Assembly: GCF_002564025.1 (NCBI RefSeq)
Contig: NZ_PDJH01000001.1
Span: forward strand, 2,232,001-2,296,000
DNA length: 64,000 nt
Direction: 5' to 3'
Source: Flavimobilis soli
GTDB lineage: Bacteria > Actinomycetota > Actinomycetes > Actinomycetales > Cellulomonadaceae
The position numbers and the translations under genes are program-made. Below the pieces are notes generated by a model. That model saw only the letters and a list, made by a program, of their open reading frames with translations. It ran no database searches and had not been told where the DNA came from. Shown here in pieces: positions 39,485 through 48,639 of the stretch (positions are counted from its first letter, which is position 1; each line of letters opens with the position of its first letter).

Positions 39485-39676
39485 GTGGACTCCTTCCTCG
39501 CGGCCCTGGGCGCGCTGATCCCCTCTGTCGGGGTCTTCGCGCTCTTCTACCTCGCTATCCGCGCGATCATCCGCTCCGACCGTTCCGAGCGAGAGGCGCT
39601 TGCCGCATTCGAGGCGGAAGAGCGCCTGAAGGAGCGCGCGGCCCGCCGCGCACAGGAATCCGGTCCCTCGGCCTGA
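39485..39676 (+). CDS. Small single-span membrane protein, unknown
   Basis: 63 residues: SFLAALGALIPSVGVFALFYLAIRAII is one membrane helix, followed by a charged amphipathic tail (REALAAFEAEERLKERAARRAQE). TAGGCT (39473-39478) lies 6 bases before the GTG, so it has its own leaderless promoter. Codon use is normal. It lies just upstream of lsr2; I do not recognise a named family. Confidence 0.65.
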   Translation: MDSFLAALGALIPSVGVFALFYLAIRAIIRSDRSEREALAAFEAEERLKERAARRAQESGPSA

Positions 39677-39715
39677 AGCGACCGTCTCGCGCCTCGGTTG
39701 TTTTCTGCGCTCGTT

Positions 39716-39744
39716 TTGACGTATTAGGCGCACACCTCAATAAT
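39716..39744 (+). promoter_or_regulatory. Sigma-70-like promoter of lsr2 with structured leader
   Basis: TTGACG (39716-39721), a 17-base spacer and AATAAT (39739-39744) make the best consensus promoter in the window. The leader of about 80 bases can form two hairpins: ATCGCC (39743-39748) with GGCGAT (39757-39762), and TACGCC (39765-39770) with GGCGTA (39775-39780). The stretch is AT-richer than its surroundings, so Lsr2 could bind its own promoter. Confidence 0.7.
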
Positions 39745-39829
39745 CGCCATATCGGGGGCGATCGTACGCCTGCGGGCGTATTCTCAGATCGTCCGCAGGA
39801 TCTGACAATGATGACGAGGTGAGAGACGC

Positions 39830-40162
39830 ATGGCGCAGAAGGTCCAGGTCATCCTGGTGGATGACATCGACGGTGGCGAGGCTTCCGAGACGGTTTCGTT
39901 CGGTCTCGACGGTGTCACCTACGAGATCGACCTCAATGCCGACAACGCCGCTCAGCTGCGCGAGGCGCTCGCCCCGTGGATCGGGCACGGACGCAAGGTC
40001 GGCAAGTCCGCGGCCCCGCGCGCGGCCCGCCGCTCGAGCTCGTCCCGCAGCTCCTCGAACGCGAACGAAATTCGCGAGTGGGCGCGTGCCAACGGCTACA
40101 AGGTGAACGACCGCGGACGCATCTCCGCAGAGATCAAGGCCGCCTACGAGGCCGCCAGCTGA
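39830..40162 (+). CDS. lsr2: Nucleoid-associated protein Lsr2
   Basis: 110 residues. The N-terminal dimerisation domain (KVQVILVDDIDGGEASETVSFGLDGVTYEIDLN) joins through a basic Ser/Arg linker to the C-terminal DNA-binding domain IREWARANGYKVNDRGRISAEIKAAYEAA, with the Arg-Gly-Arg minor-groove hook. It coats and silences AT-rich DNA. lsr2 normally follows lysS in actinobacteria; here about 6.7 kb of ars and xyl DNA separates them. A strong terminator follows. Confidence 0.96.
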   Translation: MAQKVQVILVDDIDGGEASETVSFGLDGVTYEIDLNADNAAQLREALAPWIGHGRKVGKSAAPRAARRSSSSRSSSNANEIREWARANGYKVNDRGRISAEIKAAYEAAS

Positions 40163-40188
40163 TCTGGTCCGGCCGCGAGCGGCCGGCA

Positions 40189-40230
40189 CGAAAAGGGGCC
40201 CCGCCGATCTGACGGTGGGGCCCCTTTTCG
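40189..40230 (+). terminator. Rho-independent terminator of lsr2
   Basis: CGAAAAGGGGCCCC at the left pairs with GGGGCCCCTTTTCG at the right (40189-40230), with further GCC/GGT pairing and a short loop. The 3' arm ends in TTTT, a classical terminator. Confidence 0.9.
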
Positions 40231-40312
40231 CACGCCCGCGCGGCGACGAAGGCGGCGGAAGAACATAGGCGGCCGTGCCATGCCGCGGCACCGCCGACGC
40301 AGTAAAAGACAA

Positions 40313-40344
40313 GGGCCCGTGCGCGATCTCTCGCGCACGGGCCC
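40313..40344 (-). terminator. Rho-independent terminator of xylB
   Basis: GGGCCCGTGCGCGA (40313-40326) pairs perfectly with TCGCGCACGGGCCC (40331-40344) around a 4-base loop. On the minus strand it is followed by TTGTCTTTT, 20 bases beyond the xylB stop. Confidence 0.9.
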
Positions 40345-40363
40345 TCCTCCCGGTGAGGCTTTG

Positions 40364-41818
40364 TCAGGGGCGCTCGAGGATCAGCTCGCGCGCCGCCGCA
40401 TAACGCTCGCGGACGAGACGCGTCGTCGCGCGTCCCGACTCGGACGTGTCCGCAGCCACCACGACAGGCTCCTCGACGGACGTCGACCACGAGGGCGCCT
40501 CGGCGGCGCCCGAGAGCGCCCAGGCGGCCTGGCGGGCCGCGCCGTCGGCCACGTACTCACCCGGCTGCGGCACGACGACGTCGACGCCGAGGACGATCGG
40601 CGCAATCGCCCGCACCGCGGGCGACTGCGCGCCGCCACCGATGAGCTGCAGGCGCGACACGGAGGCGCCGTGACGCTCGATCTCGTCGACGCCGTCGGCC
40701 AGGGCGCACAGCATGCCCTCGACCGCCGCGCGCGCGACGTTCGCCGGGGTGCCCGTGCCGAGCTGCAGGCCGTGGAGCGACGCCGTGGCCGTCGGGCGGT
40801 TCGGCGTGCGCTCGCCCTCGAAGTAGGGGACGAGGACGACGCCGTCGGCGCCCGCAGGCGCGGACAGGGCAAGCTCGGCGAGGCGGTCGTAGTCCACGCC
40901 GAGGAGCTGGCACGCCCAGTCGAGGACGCGCGACGCGTTGAGCGTGCACACGAGCGGCAGGTAGCGGCCAGTCGCGTCCGCGAAGCCCGCAACGAGGCCC
41001 GAGCCGTCAGCGGACGGGGCCTCGGAGACCGCGCACACGACGCCGGACGTGCCGAGCGACATCGAGACGTCGCCCGGGCGCAGGTTGAGGCCGAGGGCGG
41101 CGCCCGCGTTGTCGCCCGCGCCGACGCCGACGACAGCGCCGCGCGTGAGCTCGCAGTCGGTCGTGCCTGCGCTCGCGCCGGGGGCGAGGACGGTCGGCAG
41201 CGTGACGTCGTGGCCGAGGGCTCGCACGAGCAGGTCGCGGCGGTACTCGCCCGTCGCGGGCGACCAGTAGCCCGTGCCCGAGGCGTCCGAGCGGTCCGTC
41301 GTGAGCGTGTCGAGGCTCTTCGCGCCCATGAGGCGCCATGTCAGCCAGTCGTGCGGGAGCGCGACGGCGGCGACCCGAGCGGCGTTCTCCGGCTCGACGC
41401 GTGCGAGCCAGCGCAGCTTCGTGACCGTGAGCGAGGGGACCGGCACCGAGCCGACCGCGTCCGCCCACGCCTGCGCGCCGGCGGCGGCGTCGCCGTCGCC
41501 GAGCTCGGCGATCAGGTCCGCGGCGTCGGGCGCGGAGCTCGTGTCGTTCCACAGCATCGCGTCGCGGACGACGTTGCCGTCGGCGTCGAGCGCGACCATG
41601 CCGTGCTGCTGTCCGCCGACCGCGATCGCGGCGACGTCGTCGAGACCGCCAGCGTCAGCGGCCGCCTCGACGAGCGCGGTCCACCAGGCGTTCGGGTCGA
41701 CGGTCGTGCCGTCGGGGTGCTTCGCGCGGCCGGAGCGGACGAGCGCTCCGGTCTCGGAGTCGCGGATGACGATCTTGCAGGACTGCGTGGACGAGTCCAC
41801 GCCGGCGACGAGTGCCAT
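40364..41818 (-). CDS. xylB: Xylulokinase
   Basis: 484 residues of the FGGY kinase family, phosphorylating D-xylulose to feed the pentose phosphate pathway. The N-terminal phosphate loop is [67 protein letters not shown] and the C-terminal [16 protein letters not shown] are characteristic of XylB. ATG 41818 follows GAAGGA. It is downstream of xylA but separated by 242 bases with a strong hairpin, so expression may be partly independent. Confidence 0.94.
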   Translation of the reverse strand: MALVAGVDSSTQSCKIVIRDSETGALVRSGRAKHPDGTTVDPNAWWTALVEAAADAGGLDDVAAIAVGGQQHGMVALDADGNVVRDAMLWNDTSSAPDAADLIAELGDGDAAAGAQAWADAVGSVPVPSLTVTKLRWLARVEPENAARVAAVALPHDWLTWRLMGAKSLDTLTTDRSDASGTGYWSPATGEYRRDLLVRALGHDVTLPTVLAPGASAGTTDCELTRGAVVGVGAGDNAGAALGLNLRPGDVSMSLGTSGVVCAVSEAPSADGSGLVAGFADATGRYLPLVCTLNASRVLDWACQLLGVDYDRLAELALSAPAGADGVVLVPYFEGERTPNRPTATASLHGLQLGTGTPANVARAAVEGMLCALADGVDEIERHGASVSRLQLIGGGAQSPAVRAIAPIVLGVDVVVPQPGEYVADGAARQAAWALSGAAEAPSWSTSVEEPVVVAADTSESGRATTRLVRERYAAARELILERP

Positions 41819-42003
41819 CAGGGTCCTTCGGGTGAGCGGCCACGGCCTCGTGACCAGAGGTGGATGAGGGTCGAGCCGCCCGGTCGTCGCTGGAGTGGCG
41901 AGGACCGGACGGCTCGGTGCGCCGCCGGGGCGGCGTCGCCGGTGCTCGCACGGGTGGAGCTCCGGTGGCGGTCGTCAGACCGTGGTTCTGGGCCGCTGTC
42001 GGC

Positions 42004-42037
42004 CTCCCGGACGCCCGCAGCGGCGGGCGTCCGGGAG
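42004..42037 (-). terminator. Hairpin between xylA and xylB
   Basis: CTCCCGGACGCCCG (42004-42017) pairs with CGGGCGTCCGGGAG (42024-42037) around a 6-base loop, 24 bases beyond the xylA stop on the minus strand. No U-tract. No gene is seen in the remaining gap 41819-42003. Confidence 0.75.
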
Positions 42038-42060
42038 CATGTCGCTGCGGACCGTTCTGC

Positions 42061-43248
42061 TCAGCGAGCGCCGATGGCGTGCTCGAGAGCGAGCTGGTTC
42101 AGGCGGACGAAGCCGAAGCCGCGCGAGGCGACCTCGTCGACGTCGAGCTCCTCGAACGTGGTCGGGTCGTTGAGCAGGTCGTCCAGCGTCTCGCCCTCGG
42201 CGAGGGTCGGCTGCGCGAGCTCGTAGACACCGGCCTCCTCGAGGGCCTCCTGGACCTCGGGGTCCTCGCGGAACGCGATCGCGCGCTCCTTGAGGAGGAG
42301 GTACGTCTGGATGTTGGCCTCGGCCGACTCCCACACGCCCTTGAAGCTCTCGGTGCGCGAGGGCTTGTAGTCGAAGTGGCGCGGGCCGTCGTACTTCGGG
42401 CCGCCCGACGGGAAGCCGTTCTCGATGAGGTCGACGGTGGCGAACGCGGAGAACAGGTCGCCGTGGCCGAAGACGAGGTCCTGGTCGTACTTGATGGACC
42501 GCTGGCCGTTGAGGTCGATGTGGAAGAGCTTGCCCGCCCACAGCGCCTGCGCGAGACCCGTCGTGTAGTTGAGGCCGGCCATCTGCTCGTGGCCCGTCTC
42601 CGGGTTGAGGCCGACGATGTCCTCGTTCTCGAGGGTCGAGATCAGCGCGAGGGCGTGACCGATCGTCGGGAGGAGGATGTCGCCGCGGGGCTCGTTCGGC
42701 TTCGGCTCGATCGCGATGCGGAGCTTGTAGCCCTTCTCCTTGATGTACGCGGCGACGGTGTCGAGGCCCTCGGCGTAGCGGTCGTGCGCGGCCTTGAGGT
42801 CCTTGGCCGAGTCGTACTCGGCGCCCTCGCGGCCGCCCCACATGACGAAGGTGTCGGCGTCGAGCTCGGCGGCGAGGTCCACGTTGCGCAGGACCTTGCG
42901 CAGGCCGTAGCGGCGCACGCGGCGGTCGTTCGAGGTGAATGCGCCGTCCTTGAAGATCGGGTGGGAGAAGGTGTTGGTGGTGACCATCTCGACGGTGATG
43001 CCGGTCTCCGCGAGCGCGCCCTTGAAGCGCTCGAGGATCGTGTCGCGCTCAGCTGCGGAGGAGCCGAACGGGACGACGTCGTCGTCGTGGAAGGTGACGT
43101 GGGCGGCGCCGAGCTCGGCGAGCTTGTGCACGGACTCGACCGGGTCGAGCCACGGGCGCGTCGCGCTTCCGAACTGGTCCTGTGCGTTCCAGCCCACGGT
43201 CCAGAGACCGAAGGAGAACTTGTCTTCGCGGGTGGGGGTGAGCGACAT
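42061..43248 (-). CDS. xylA: Xylose isomerase
   Basis: 395 residues, the class I (actinobacterial, shorter) form that converts D-xylose to D-xylulose with two divalent metals. The catalytic His lies in [85 protein letters not shown] and FGHGDL give metal ligands. ATG 43248 follows GAGGAGACC. The promoter TTGACC-17-TAAGTT (43283-43311, minus strand) is overlapped by the operator at 43266-43290. Confidence 0.96.
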   Translation of the reverse strand: MSLTPTREDKFSFGLWTVGWNAQDQFGSATRPWLDPVESVHKLAELGAAHVTFHDDDVVPFGSSAAERDTILERFKGALAETGITVEMVTTNTFSHPIFKDGAFTSNDRRVRRYGLRKVLRNVDLAAELDADTFVMWGGREGAEYDSAKDLKAAHDRYAEGLDTVAAYIKEKGYKLRIAIEPKPNEPRGDILLPTIGHALALISTLENEDIVGLNPETGHEQMAGLNYTTGLAQALWAGKLFHIDLNGQRSIKYDQDLVFGHGDLFSAFATVDLIENGFPSGGPKYDGPRHFDYKPSRTESFKGVWESAEANIQTYLLLKERAIAFREDPEVQEALEEAGVYELAQPTLAEGETLDDLLNDPTTFEELDVDEVASRGFGFVRLNQLALEHAIGAR

Positions 43249-43265
43249 GGGGGTCTCCTCATCGA

Positions 43266-43311
43266 GATTTGTTGTGCGGCTGAACTTATCGCCAGATTCG
43301 GCTAAGGTCAA
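43266..43311. promoter_or_regulatory. Divergent xylA/ROK promoters with ROK operator
   Basis: For xylA (minus): -35 TTGACC is ggtcaa at 43306-43311, the spacer is 17 bases, and the -10 TAAGTT is aactta at 43283-43288. For the ROK gene (plus): TAAGGT at 43303-43308 lies 6 bases before its ATG. The 25-base element 43266-43290, nearly identical to 39262-39286, covers the xylA -10 and the ROK -35 position, as expected for a repressor that also controls itself. Confidence 0.75.
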
Positions 43312-43314
43312 CCC

Positions 43315-44676
43315 ATGAACGCAAGCGGAGCGGGCGGCAGCGCGGCAGCCCGGACGAAGGCCACGTCACGCGGCCGTGCCGCAGGCGCGGGCGCCAGCCA
43401 GTCGGCGATGCGCGAGCACAACCTGGGGCTCGTGCTCGAGCAGATCGTCGACGCGACCGAGCCCGTGTCCCGGGCCGACCTCGCCGTCGGCACAGGCCTG
43501 ACGCGGGCAACCGTCTCCGCCCTCGTCGACCTCCTCGTCTCCGCACGCATGGTCGACGAGCTCGAACCGGTCGCCCGCCGCACCGCCGGCCGGCCCGCCG
43601 TACCGCTCGTCCCCGCGCGCGGCACGATCGTCGGAATCGGCCTCGAGGCGAACGTCGACTACCTCGGCGCCCGCGCGATCGACCTCGCCGGCAACGTCCT
43701 CGCGGAGGAGATCATCGAGGACGACTTCCGCCACTCCGAGCCCGCGGAGGTCCTGCCGCTGCTCGGCGGTCTCGGCAAGCGTGTCGTCACCACGACGACC
43801 AACAAGGGCGCACGCGTCGCCGGCGCGTGCCTCGCCCTGCCCGGCATCGTCGACCGCGTCAGCGGGCCCCTGCGGCTCGCCCCGAACCTCGGCTGGGCCG
43901 ACGAGGACCTCGGCGCCCTGCGCACGGTCGCCCCGTTCGACGAGATCGGCGTGCGCGTCGCGAACGAGGCGAACCTCGCCGCCGTCGCGGAGATCCGCGC
44001 CCAGCACGCCGCGCGCCCGAGCTTCCTCTACGTCTCCGGCGAGGTCGGCATCGGTGGCGCCCTCGTCGACGGCGGCGTCGTCTTCAAGGGCGACCACGGC
44101 TGGAGCGGCGAGCTCGGCCACGTGACCGTCGACCCGAACGGCCCCGACTGCACGTGCGGCTCCGAGGGGTGCCTCGAGACGTACGCCGGCAAGGACTCGC
44201 TCATGGCTGCGGCCGGTCTTGCGCGCGACCTCCCGGTCGAGGCGCTCGTCGACGCCGCGCGCTCCGGCGACGAGAAGGCGCTCGACGCGCTCGCCCGCGG
44301 CGGGCGCGCGCTCGGCATCGCGCTGTCGTCCTTCATGAACCTCACCGACATCAACGAGGTCGTGCTCGGCGGCATCTACTCGCCGCTCACCGACCTGCTC
44401 GTCGACCACGTCCGCCGCGAGCTCGACCGCCGCGTGCTGACGGCCCCGTGGGTCGAGATGAACGTCAAGGCGTCGGTGTCGGGGACGCGGGCCGCGATGT
44501 CGGGTGCCGCGCTGTCGGTGCTGCACCTCGTCGTCTCGAACCCGGGAGCCTGGGGCGCGCTGGAGCCGGGTGCGTGGTCGGAGCTCGAGGGCATCCCGGT
44601 GCCGTCGGGCGCGGCCCGGCAGGCGGCGCAGGGCGCGACGGGACAGCCCGCGACGAAGCAGGTGGTCGACGCGTGA
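43315..44676 (+). CDS. ROK-family transcriptional regulator, probable XylR
   Basis: 453 residues. An N-terminal winged helix ([53 protein letters not shown]) is followed by a sugar-kinase-like ROK domain: [64 protein letters not shown] with the zinc-site Cys cluster. ROK regulators of this form repress xylose genes until sugar binds. Position divergent to xylA and the duplicated operator support control of xylA and xylFGH. An Ala/Gln tail (last 35 residues) is variable. It overlaps the lactonase gene by 4 bases. Confidence 0.9.
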   Translation: MNASGAGGSAAARTKATSRGRAAGAGASQSAMREHNLGLVLEQIVDATEPVSRADLAVGTGLTRATVSALVDLLVSARMVDELEPVARRTAGRPAVPLVPARGTIVGIGLEANVDYLGARAIDLAGNVLAEEIIEDDFRHSEPAEVLPLLGGLGKRVVTTTTNKGARVAGACLALPGIVDRVSGPLRLAPNLGWADEDLGALRTVAPFDEIGVRVANEANLAAVAEIRAQHAARPSFLYVSGEVGIGGALVDGGVVFKGDHGWSGELGHVTVDPNGPDCTCGSEGCLETYAGKDSLMAAAGLARDLPVEALVDAARSGDEKALDALARGGRALGIALSSFMNLTDINEVVLGGIYSPLTDLLVDHVRRELDRRVLTAPWVEMNVKASVSGTRAAMSGAALSVLHLVVSNPGAWGALEPGAWSELEGIPVPSGAARQAAQGATGQPATKQVVDA

Positions 44677-45761
44677 GGTTCTGGATCGGCACGTACCCGT
44701 CGCGCGACGGGGTCGTCCCACCGGCAGAAGGGGTGTGGCGCGTCGACCTGCTCGACGACGGCACGCTCGTCGACCGCGGCCGCGCCGCGGCGCTCGCGCA
44801 GGCGTCGTTCGTCGCGGTGCACCCGACGCTGCCCGTCCTCTACGCGACGCAGGAGGCGGAGCCCGGTGGAGCGGTCGCGGCCTTCGCGACGGGTGACCCG
44901 GACGACGCCGCGATGTCGCTGCGCCCGCTCGTGACCGTGCCGGCCGGCGGCGGCTACCCGTGCCACCTCGAGGTGCTCGGGTCCGAGGTGCTCGTGTCCT
45001 GCTACGGCTCGGGCGCGCCCGGCTCGGCGGTCCTCGGGAGCGTCCCGCTCTCGCCCGACGGCGCCCCCGCGGGGGACGCGCGCACCCACGGGCACGACGG
45101 CGCGCCCGGCCCCCACGCGGACCGCCAGGACGCGTCGCACGTGCACTCCGCGACGCTCGCGCCCGGCGGTACCCACGTGTGGGCGGCGGACCTCGGCACC
45201 GACCAGCTCGTGCGCTACCGCGTCACGGACGCGGGTGTCACGGCCGACGGCGTGACCGCGCGCATGCCCGCGGGCTCGGGCCCGCGGCACCTCGTGCTGC
45301 TGCCCGACGACGTGGCGATCGTCGCGTGCGAGCTCGACTCGACCGTCGCCGTCGTGCGCCTGCCCGGCGCGGACGGCGGCCCGGACGGCGAGGTGCTGCA
45401 GGTGCTGCCCGCGTGCGCGACGCCCGCGGGCGACGGACCGAGCCAGCCCTCGCACATCACGCTCAACGACGCGGGAACGCGCCTGCACGTCGGCGTGCGG
45501 GGGCAGGACGTCCTCGCGACCTTCGCGGTCGAGCGCGGCGACGACGGCGTGGCGCTCACGCACCTCGCCGACACGCCCTGCGGCGAGTGGCCGCGGCACC
45601 ACGCCGTGCTCGCGGGCGCGGCAGCCGACCGGGACGTCGTCGTCGTGGCGGCGCAGGGCGGTCACGAGCTCGTCGCTCTCGAGATCGGCGCGGACGGCTC
45701 GGGCCGCGTGCTCTCGCGGCTGACGCTGCCGGTGCGCCCGTCGTGCGTCGTGCCGGTCTAG
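44673..45761 (+). CDS. Lactonase-family seven-bladed beta-propeller
   Basis: 362 residues from GTG 44673 (GTGA overlap with the ROK stop). Family landmarks of the 6-phosphogluconolactonase (YbhE type) group: WIGTY at the start, VWRVDLLDDGTLVDRG, SFVAVHPTLPVLYATQE, GGGYPCHLEV, HVHSATLAPGGTHVWAADLGTDQLVRYRV, GSGPRHLVLLPD, SQPSHITLNDAGTRLHVGVRG. No signal peptide. Co-transcription with the xylose regulator suggests a sugar lactone substrate, either 6-phosphogluconolactone or xylonolactone; sequence alone does not decide. Confidence 0.85.
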   Translation: MRFWIGTYPSRDGVVPPAEGVWRVDLLDDGTLVDRGRAAALAQASFVAVHPTLPVLYATQEAEPGGAVAAFATGDPDDAAMSLRPLVTVPAGGGYPCHLEVLGSEVLVSCYGSGAPGSAVLGSVPLSPDGAPAGDARTHGHDGAPGPHADRQDASHVHSATLAPGGTHVWAADLGTDQLVRYRVTDAGVTADGVTARMPAGSGPRHLVLLPDDVAIVACELDSTVAVVRLPGADGGPDGEVLQVLPACATPAGDGPSQPSHITLNDAGTRLHVGVRGQDVLATFAVERGDDGVALTHLADTPCGEWPRHHAVLAGAAADRDVVVVAAQGGHELVALEIGADGSGRVLSRLTLPVRPSCVVPV

Positions 45762-45851
45762 CACCGCACGCTCCGGCACCGCCACGGCCCGGACCTGTCG
45801 CCACCGGGCGCCCGGTCCGCCGACGCGTGCCGCTCGCAAGCCGAGAAGGAC

Positions 45852-45896
45852 CGACGCCGACGCCCTGTCTCGGGGGATGACAGGGAGCCGGCGTCG
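45852..45896. terminator. Bidirectional hairpin between lactonase and BFD-like genes
   Basis: CGACGCCG (45852-45859) with CGGCGTCG (45889-45896), and CCCTGTC (45863-45869) with GACAGGG (45879-45885), separated by symmetric 3-base internal loops. It sits between convergent genes. Confidence 0.7.
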
Positions 45897-45912
45897 GAGA
45901 ACTGGGGTCGTG

Positions 45913-46227
45913 TCAGGCGGAGATCCCTGCGCGGCCGAGCTCGATCGTCACGACGTCCGTGAGCAGCGGCAGGCACTTGCCACAGCTGCCGCCCGCGCGC
46001 GTGCAGCGCTGGACCTCGGCGAGCGAGGCCACCCCGGCCTCGTGGATGAGGCCGCGCAGCTCGCCGGCCGTGACGTTCGTGCAGTGACAGACGATGTGCT
46101 CGTCCGCGAGGGTCGCGGCGTCGACGACGGGTGCGTCCGGGTCGACGACGGCGGGTTCCGACTCGAGCTGGGCACGCAGCGCTGCGAGGCCGCTGAGGCC
46201 CGCTGCCGGCGTGGTGGTTCCTGTCAT
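45913..46227 (-). CDS. BFD-like [2Fe-2S]-binding protein
   Basis: 104 residues. The cluster-binding motif is [15 protein letters not shown] followed by [15 protein letters not shown], that is C-x-C with a distal C-x2-C, as in bacterioferritin-associated ferredoxin and the central domain of nitrite reductase NirB. The first 40 residues are a Pro/Val extension. No bacterioferritin or nitrite reductase is nearby, so the electron partner is unknown. Leaves a 203-base gap before mshA that carries its promoter and leader ORF. Confidence 0.85.
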   Translation of the reverse strand: MTGTTTPAAGLSGLAALRAQLESEPAVVDPDAPVVDAATLADEHIVCHCTNVTAGELRGLIHEAGVASLAEVQRCTRAGGSCGKCLPLLTDVVTIELGRAGISA

Positions 46228-46383
46228 GGCTTCTACGCTTCCGGGTTATTCACGGCCTCGCATGGGACTTCCGGCCCGGATCGGGCGTGTCGTCGGTCGC
46301 GAAGGGGAGCTTCCCGGCGGCCGGGGTTTCGCCCATGGGGAACGTGGCGGGTGGCGGTCGCCCGACGGGCGGATACTTGTCGC

Positions 46384-46434
46384 ATGAACCTGCGTCCTTC
46401 CTGCGTGCGCCGCGCCCCGGGGGCATCCCGGTGA
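46384..46434 (+). CDS. Candidate 16-residue leader peptide of mshA
   Basis: ATG 46384 lies 6 bases after GATACT (46372-46377) and begins a short frame, [16 protein letters not shown], whose TGA (46432-46434) overlaps the mshA GTG (46431-46433) as GTGA. The box-to-ATG spacing equals that of other leaderless genes here. Translation of the leader would couple to mshA. The single Cys and four Arg could let ribosome speed report amino acid supply. Real peptide production is not shown. Confidence 0.45.
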   Translation: MNLRPSCVRRAPGASR

Positions 46435-47705
46435 GCGCGCGGGGCGACGGGCTGCGCGTCGCGATGATGAGCGTCCACACGTCGCCGCTCGCGCAGCCGG
46501 GCACGGGCGACGCGGGCGGCATGAACGTCTACATCACCGGGCTCGCGGACGCGCTCGCGCGCACGGGCGCGCAGGTCGAGATCTTCACGCGGGCGACGGC
46601 GTCGTCCCAGCCGGAGAGCGTCGAGATGTCGGACGGCGTCCTCGTGCGGCACGTGACCGCCGGGCCGTTCGAGGGCCTCGACAAGAACGACCTTCCCGGC
46701 CAGCTGTGCGCCTTCACCGCGGGCGTGCTGCGCACGGAGGCGTCGCGCCGCGCCGGCTGGTACGACGTCGTGCACTCGCACTACTGGCTGTCCGGCCAGG
46801 CGGCCTGGCTCGCGGCGGACCGCTGGGACGTGCCGCTCGTGCACTCGATGCACACGATGGCAAAGGTCAAGAACGCGGCGCTCGCGCCGGGCGACACCCC
46901 CGAACCGCGCGGTCGCGTCATCGGCGAGGAGCAGGTCGTCGACGCCGCGGACGGCCTCGTCGCGTCGACCGCGCAGGAGGCGCACGAGCTCGTCGACCTG
47001 TACGACGCCGTGCCGGAGCGCGTGCACGTCGTGCCGCCGGGCGTGGACCTCGACATCTTCACGCCGTCGTCGGCGCCGCGCGCCGACGAGCGTCGCGTGC
47101 TCGGCCTCCCGGACGGCCCCGTGGTCCTGTTCGCGGGGCGCGTGCAGCTGCTCAAGGGCCCGGACGTGCTCGTCGAGGCGCTCGCGGTCATGCGCGCCCA
47201 CGCCGTCGAGCGCGGCACGCTCGACGCGCTGCCGACGCTCGTGGTCCTCGGCGGGCCGTCAGGCCGGCCGACGGCGGTGCGCGAGCTCGAGGCGCTCGCC
47301 TACCGGCTCGGCGTGAGCGAGCACGTGGTGTTCCGCCCGCCCGCGCCGCGCGAGGAGCTCGCCCGCTGGTTCCGCGCGGTCGACGTGGTCGCGGTGCCGA
47401 GCCACACCGAGTCGTTCGGTCTCGTCGCGGTCGAGGCGCAGGCGTGCGGCACCCCGGTCGTGGCGGCCGCCGTCGGAGGCCTGCGCACCGTCGTGCGCGA
47501 CGACGTCTCGGGCGTCCTCGTCGACGGGCACGACCCGCGCCGGTGGGCGGGGGAGCTCGAGCGGCTGCTCGCGGACCCGGCACGACGTGCGCGTCTCGCG
47601 GAGGGCGCGCTCGCCGTCGGACGCTCGTACGGGTGGGACGCCGCCGCCGCGGCGATGCTCGACGTGTACGACCTCGCGGCGAAGGTGCGGCGCGAGCGCG
47701 CCTGA
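46431..47705 (+). CDS. mshA: D-inositol-3-phosphate glycosyltransferase
   Basis: 424 residues, GT4 family with GT-B fold. It transfers N-acetylglucosamine to inositol phosphate, the first step of mycothiol synthesis. [47 protein letters not shown] is the MshA-specific start; [46 protein letters not shown] and [29 protein letters not shown] follow. GTG 46431 overlaps the leader ORF stop. The same frame is open upstream to GTG 46287 and ATG 46335, but these precede the likely promoter box, so the shorter protein is preferred. Confidence 0.93.
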   Translation: MSARGDGLRVAMMSVHTSPLAQPGTGDAGGMNVYITGLADALARTGAQVEIFTRATASSQPESVEMSDGVLVRHVTAGPFEGLDKNDLPGQLCAFTAGVLRTEASRRAGWYDVVHSHYWLSGQAAWLAADRWDVPLVHSMHTMAKVKNAALAPGDTPEPRGRVIGEEQVVDAADGLVASTAQEAHELVDLYDAVPERVHVVPPGVDLDIFTPSSAPRADERRVLGLPDGPVVLFAGRVQLLKGPDVLVEALAVMRAHAVERGTLDALPTLVVLGGPSGRPTAVRELEALAYRLGVSEHVVFRPPAPREELARWFRAVDVVAVPSHTESFGLVAVEAQACGTPVVAAAVGGLRTVVRDDVSGVLVDGHDPRRWAGELERLLADPARRARLAEGALAVGRSYGWDAAAAAMLDVYDLAAKVRRERA

Positions 47706-47770
47706 GCCGCGGGGGGGCGCCCTGAGCGCGGGACAGGGCCGCGAGGCGTCTCGACCGTCCACGGACGAAA

Positions 47771-47800
47771 GGTCCCTGCGTGCGCGGTCCCTGCGTGCGC
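47771..47800 (+). repeat. Perfect 15-base tandem duplication before gpmA
   Basis: GGTCCCTGCGTGCGC occurs twice head to tail (47771-47785, 47786-47800), ending 4 bases before the first ATG of gpmA. A recent slippage product, within the promoter or leader. Confidence 0.8.
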
Positions 47801-47813
47801 AACAATGGGAACC

Positions 47814-48554
47814 ATGACCTACACCCTCGTGCTGCTCCGCCACGGCGAGAGCGAATGGAACGCCAAGAACCTGTTCACCGGCTGGGTCGACGTGGCCCTC
47901 TCCGAGAAGGGCGTCGAGGAGGCGAAGCGCGGCGGCAAGCTCCTGCGCGAGGCCGGCGTCCTCCCGGACGTCGTGCACACGTCGCTCCTGCGCCGCGCGA
48001 TGAACACCGCGCACCTCGCGCTCGACGCCGCGGACCGCCTCTGGATCCCGGTCAAGCGCAGCTGGCGCCTCAACGAGCGTCACTACGGTGCGCTCCAGGG
48101 CAAGGACAAGGCCCAGACCCTCGCCGAGTTCGGCGAGGAGCAGTTCATGCTGTGGCGCCGCTCCTACGACGTCCCGCCGCCCGCGATCGAGGTCGGCTCG
48201 GAGTTCTCGCAGGACGCCGACCCGCGCTACGCCGACGCCCCCCAGGTCCTCACCGAGTGCCTCAAGGACGTCCTCGAGCGTGCGCTCCCGTACTGGGACG
48301 CCGAGATCGTGCCTGACCTCAAGGCCGGCAAGACCGTCCTCGTCGCCGCGCACGGTAACTCGCTGCGCGCGATCGTGAAGTACCTCGAGGGCATCTCCGA
48401 CGACGACATCGCGGGCCTCAACATCCCGACCGGCATCCCGCTCGTCTACGAGCTCGACGAGGAGACCCTCAAGCCCGTCGGCCCCGGCAAGTACCTCGAC
48501 CCCGACGCCGCGGCGGAGGCCATCAAGGCCGTCGCGAACCAGGGCAAGAAGTAA
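47814..48554 (+). CDS. gpmA: 2,3-bisphosphoglycerate-dependent phosphoglycerate mutase
   Basis: 246 residues; glycolytic interconversion of 3- and 2-phosphoglycerate. The phosphohistidine motif is [51 protein letters not shown] and the second His in [18 protein letters not shown] complete the site. ATG 47814 matches the family start; ATG 47805 would add three residues. Order mshA-gpmA-senX3-regX3 resembles that of mycobacteria, with phoU added here. Confidence 0.95.
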   Translation: MTYTLVLLRHGESEWNAKNLFTGWVDVALSEKGVEEAKRGGKLLREAGVLPDVVHTSLLRRAMNTAHLALDAADRLWIPVKRSWRLNERHYGALQGKDKAQTLAEFGEEQFMLWRRSYDVPPPAIEVGSEFSQDADPRYADAPQVLTECLKDVLERALPYWDAEIVPDLKAGKTVLVAAHGNSLRAIVKYLEGISDDDIAGLNIPTGIPLVYELDEETLKPVGPGKYLDPDAAAEAIKAVANQGKK

Positions 48555-48573
48555 CAGCGAACCCCACGCACGC

Positions 48574-48605
48574 AGCAGGCCCGGACCGTACGGTCCGGGC
48601 CTGCT
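48574..48605. terminator. Perfect 32-base palindrome between gpmA and phoU
   Basis: AGCAGGCCCGGACCGT (48574-48589) is directly followed by its reverse complement (48590-48605). It lies between convergent genes and probably terminates both. Confidence 0.8.
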
Positions 48606-48639
48606 GTCGTCTCGGGTGCTCCCGCTCAGGCGGAGCGGC

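Noticed and set aside
46287..46430. N-terminal extension of MshA from GTG 46287 or ATG 46335
   Set aside because: These codons precede the GATACT box, and the residues have no MshA similarity; the GTGA overlap at 46431 is more convincing.
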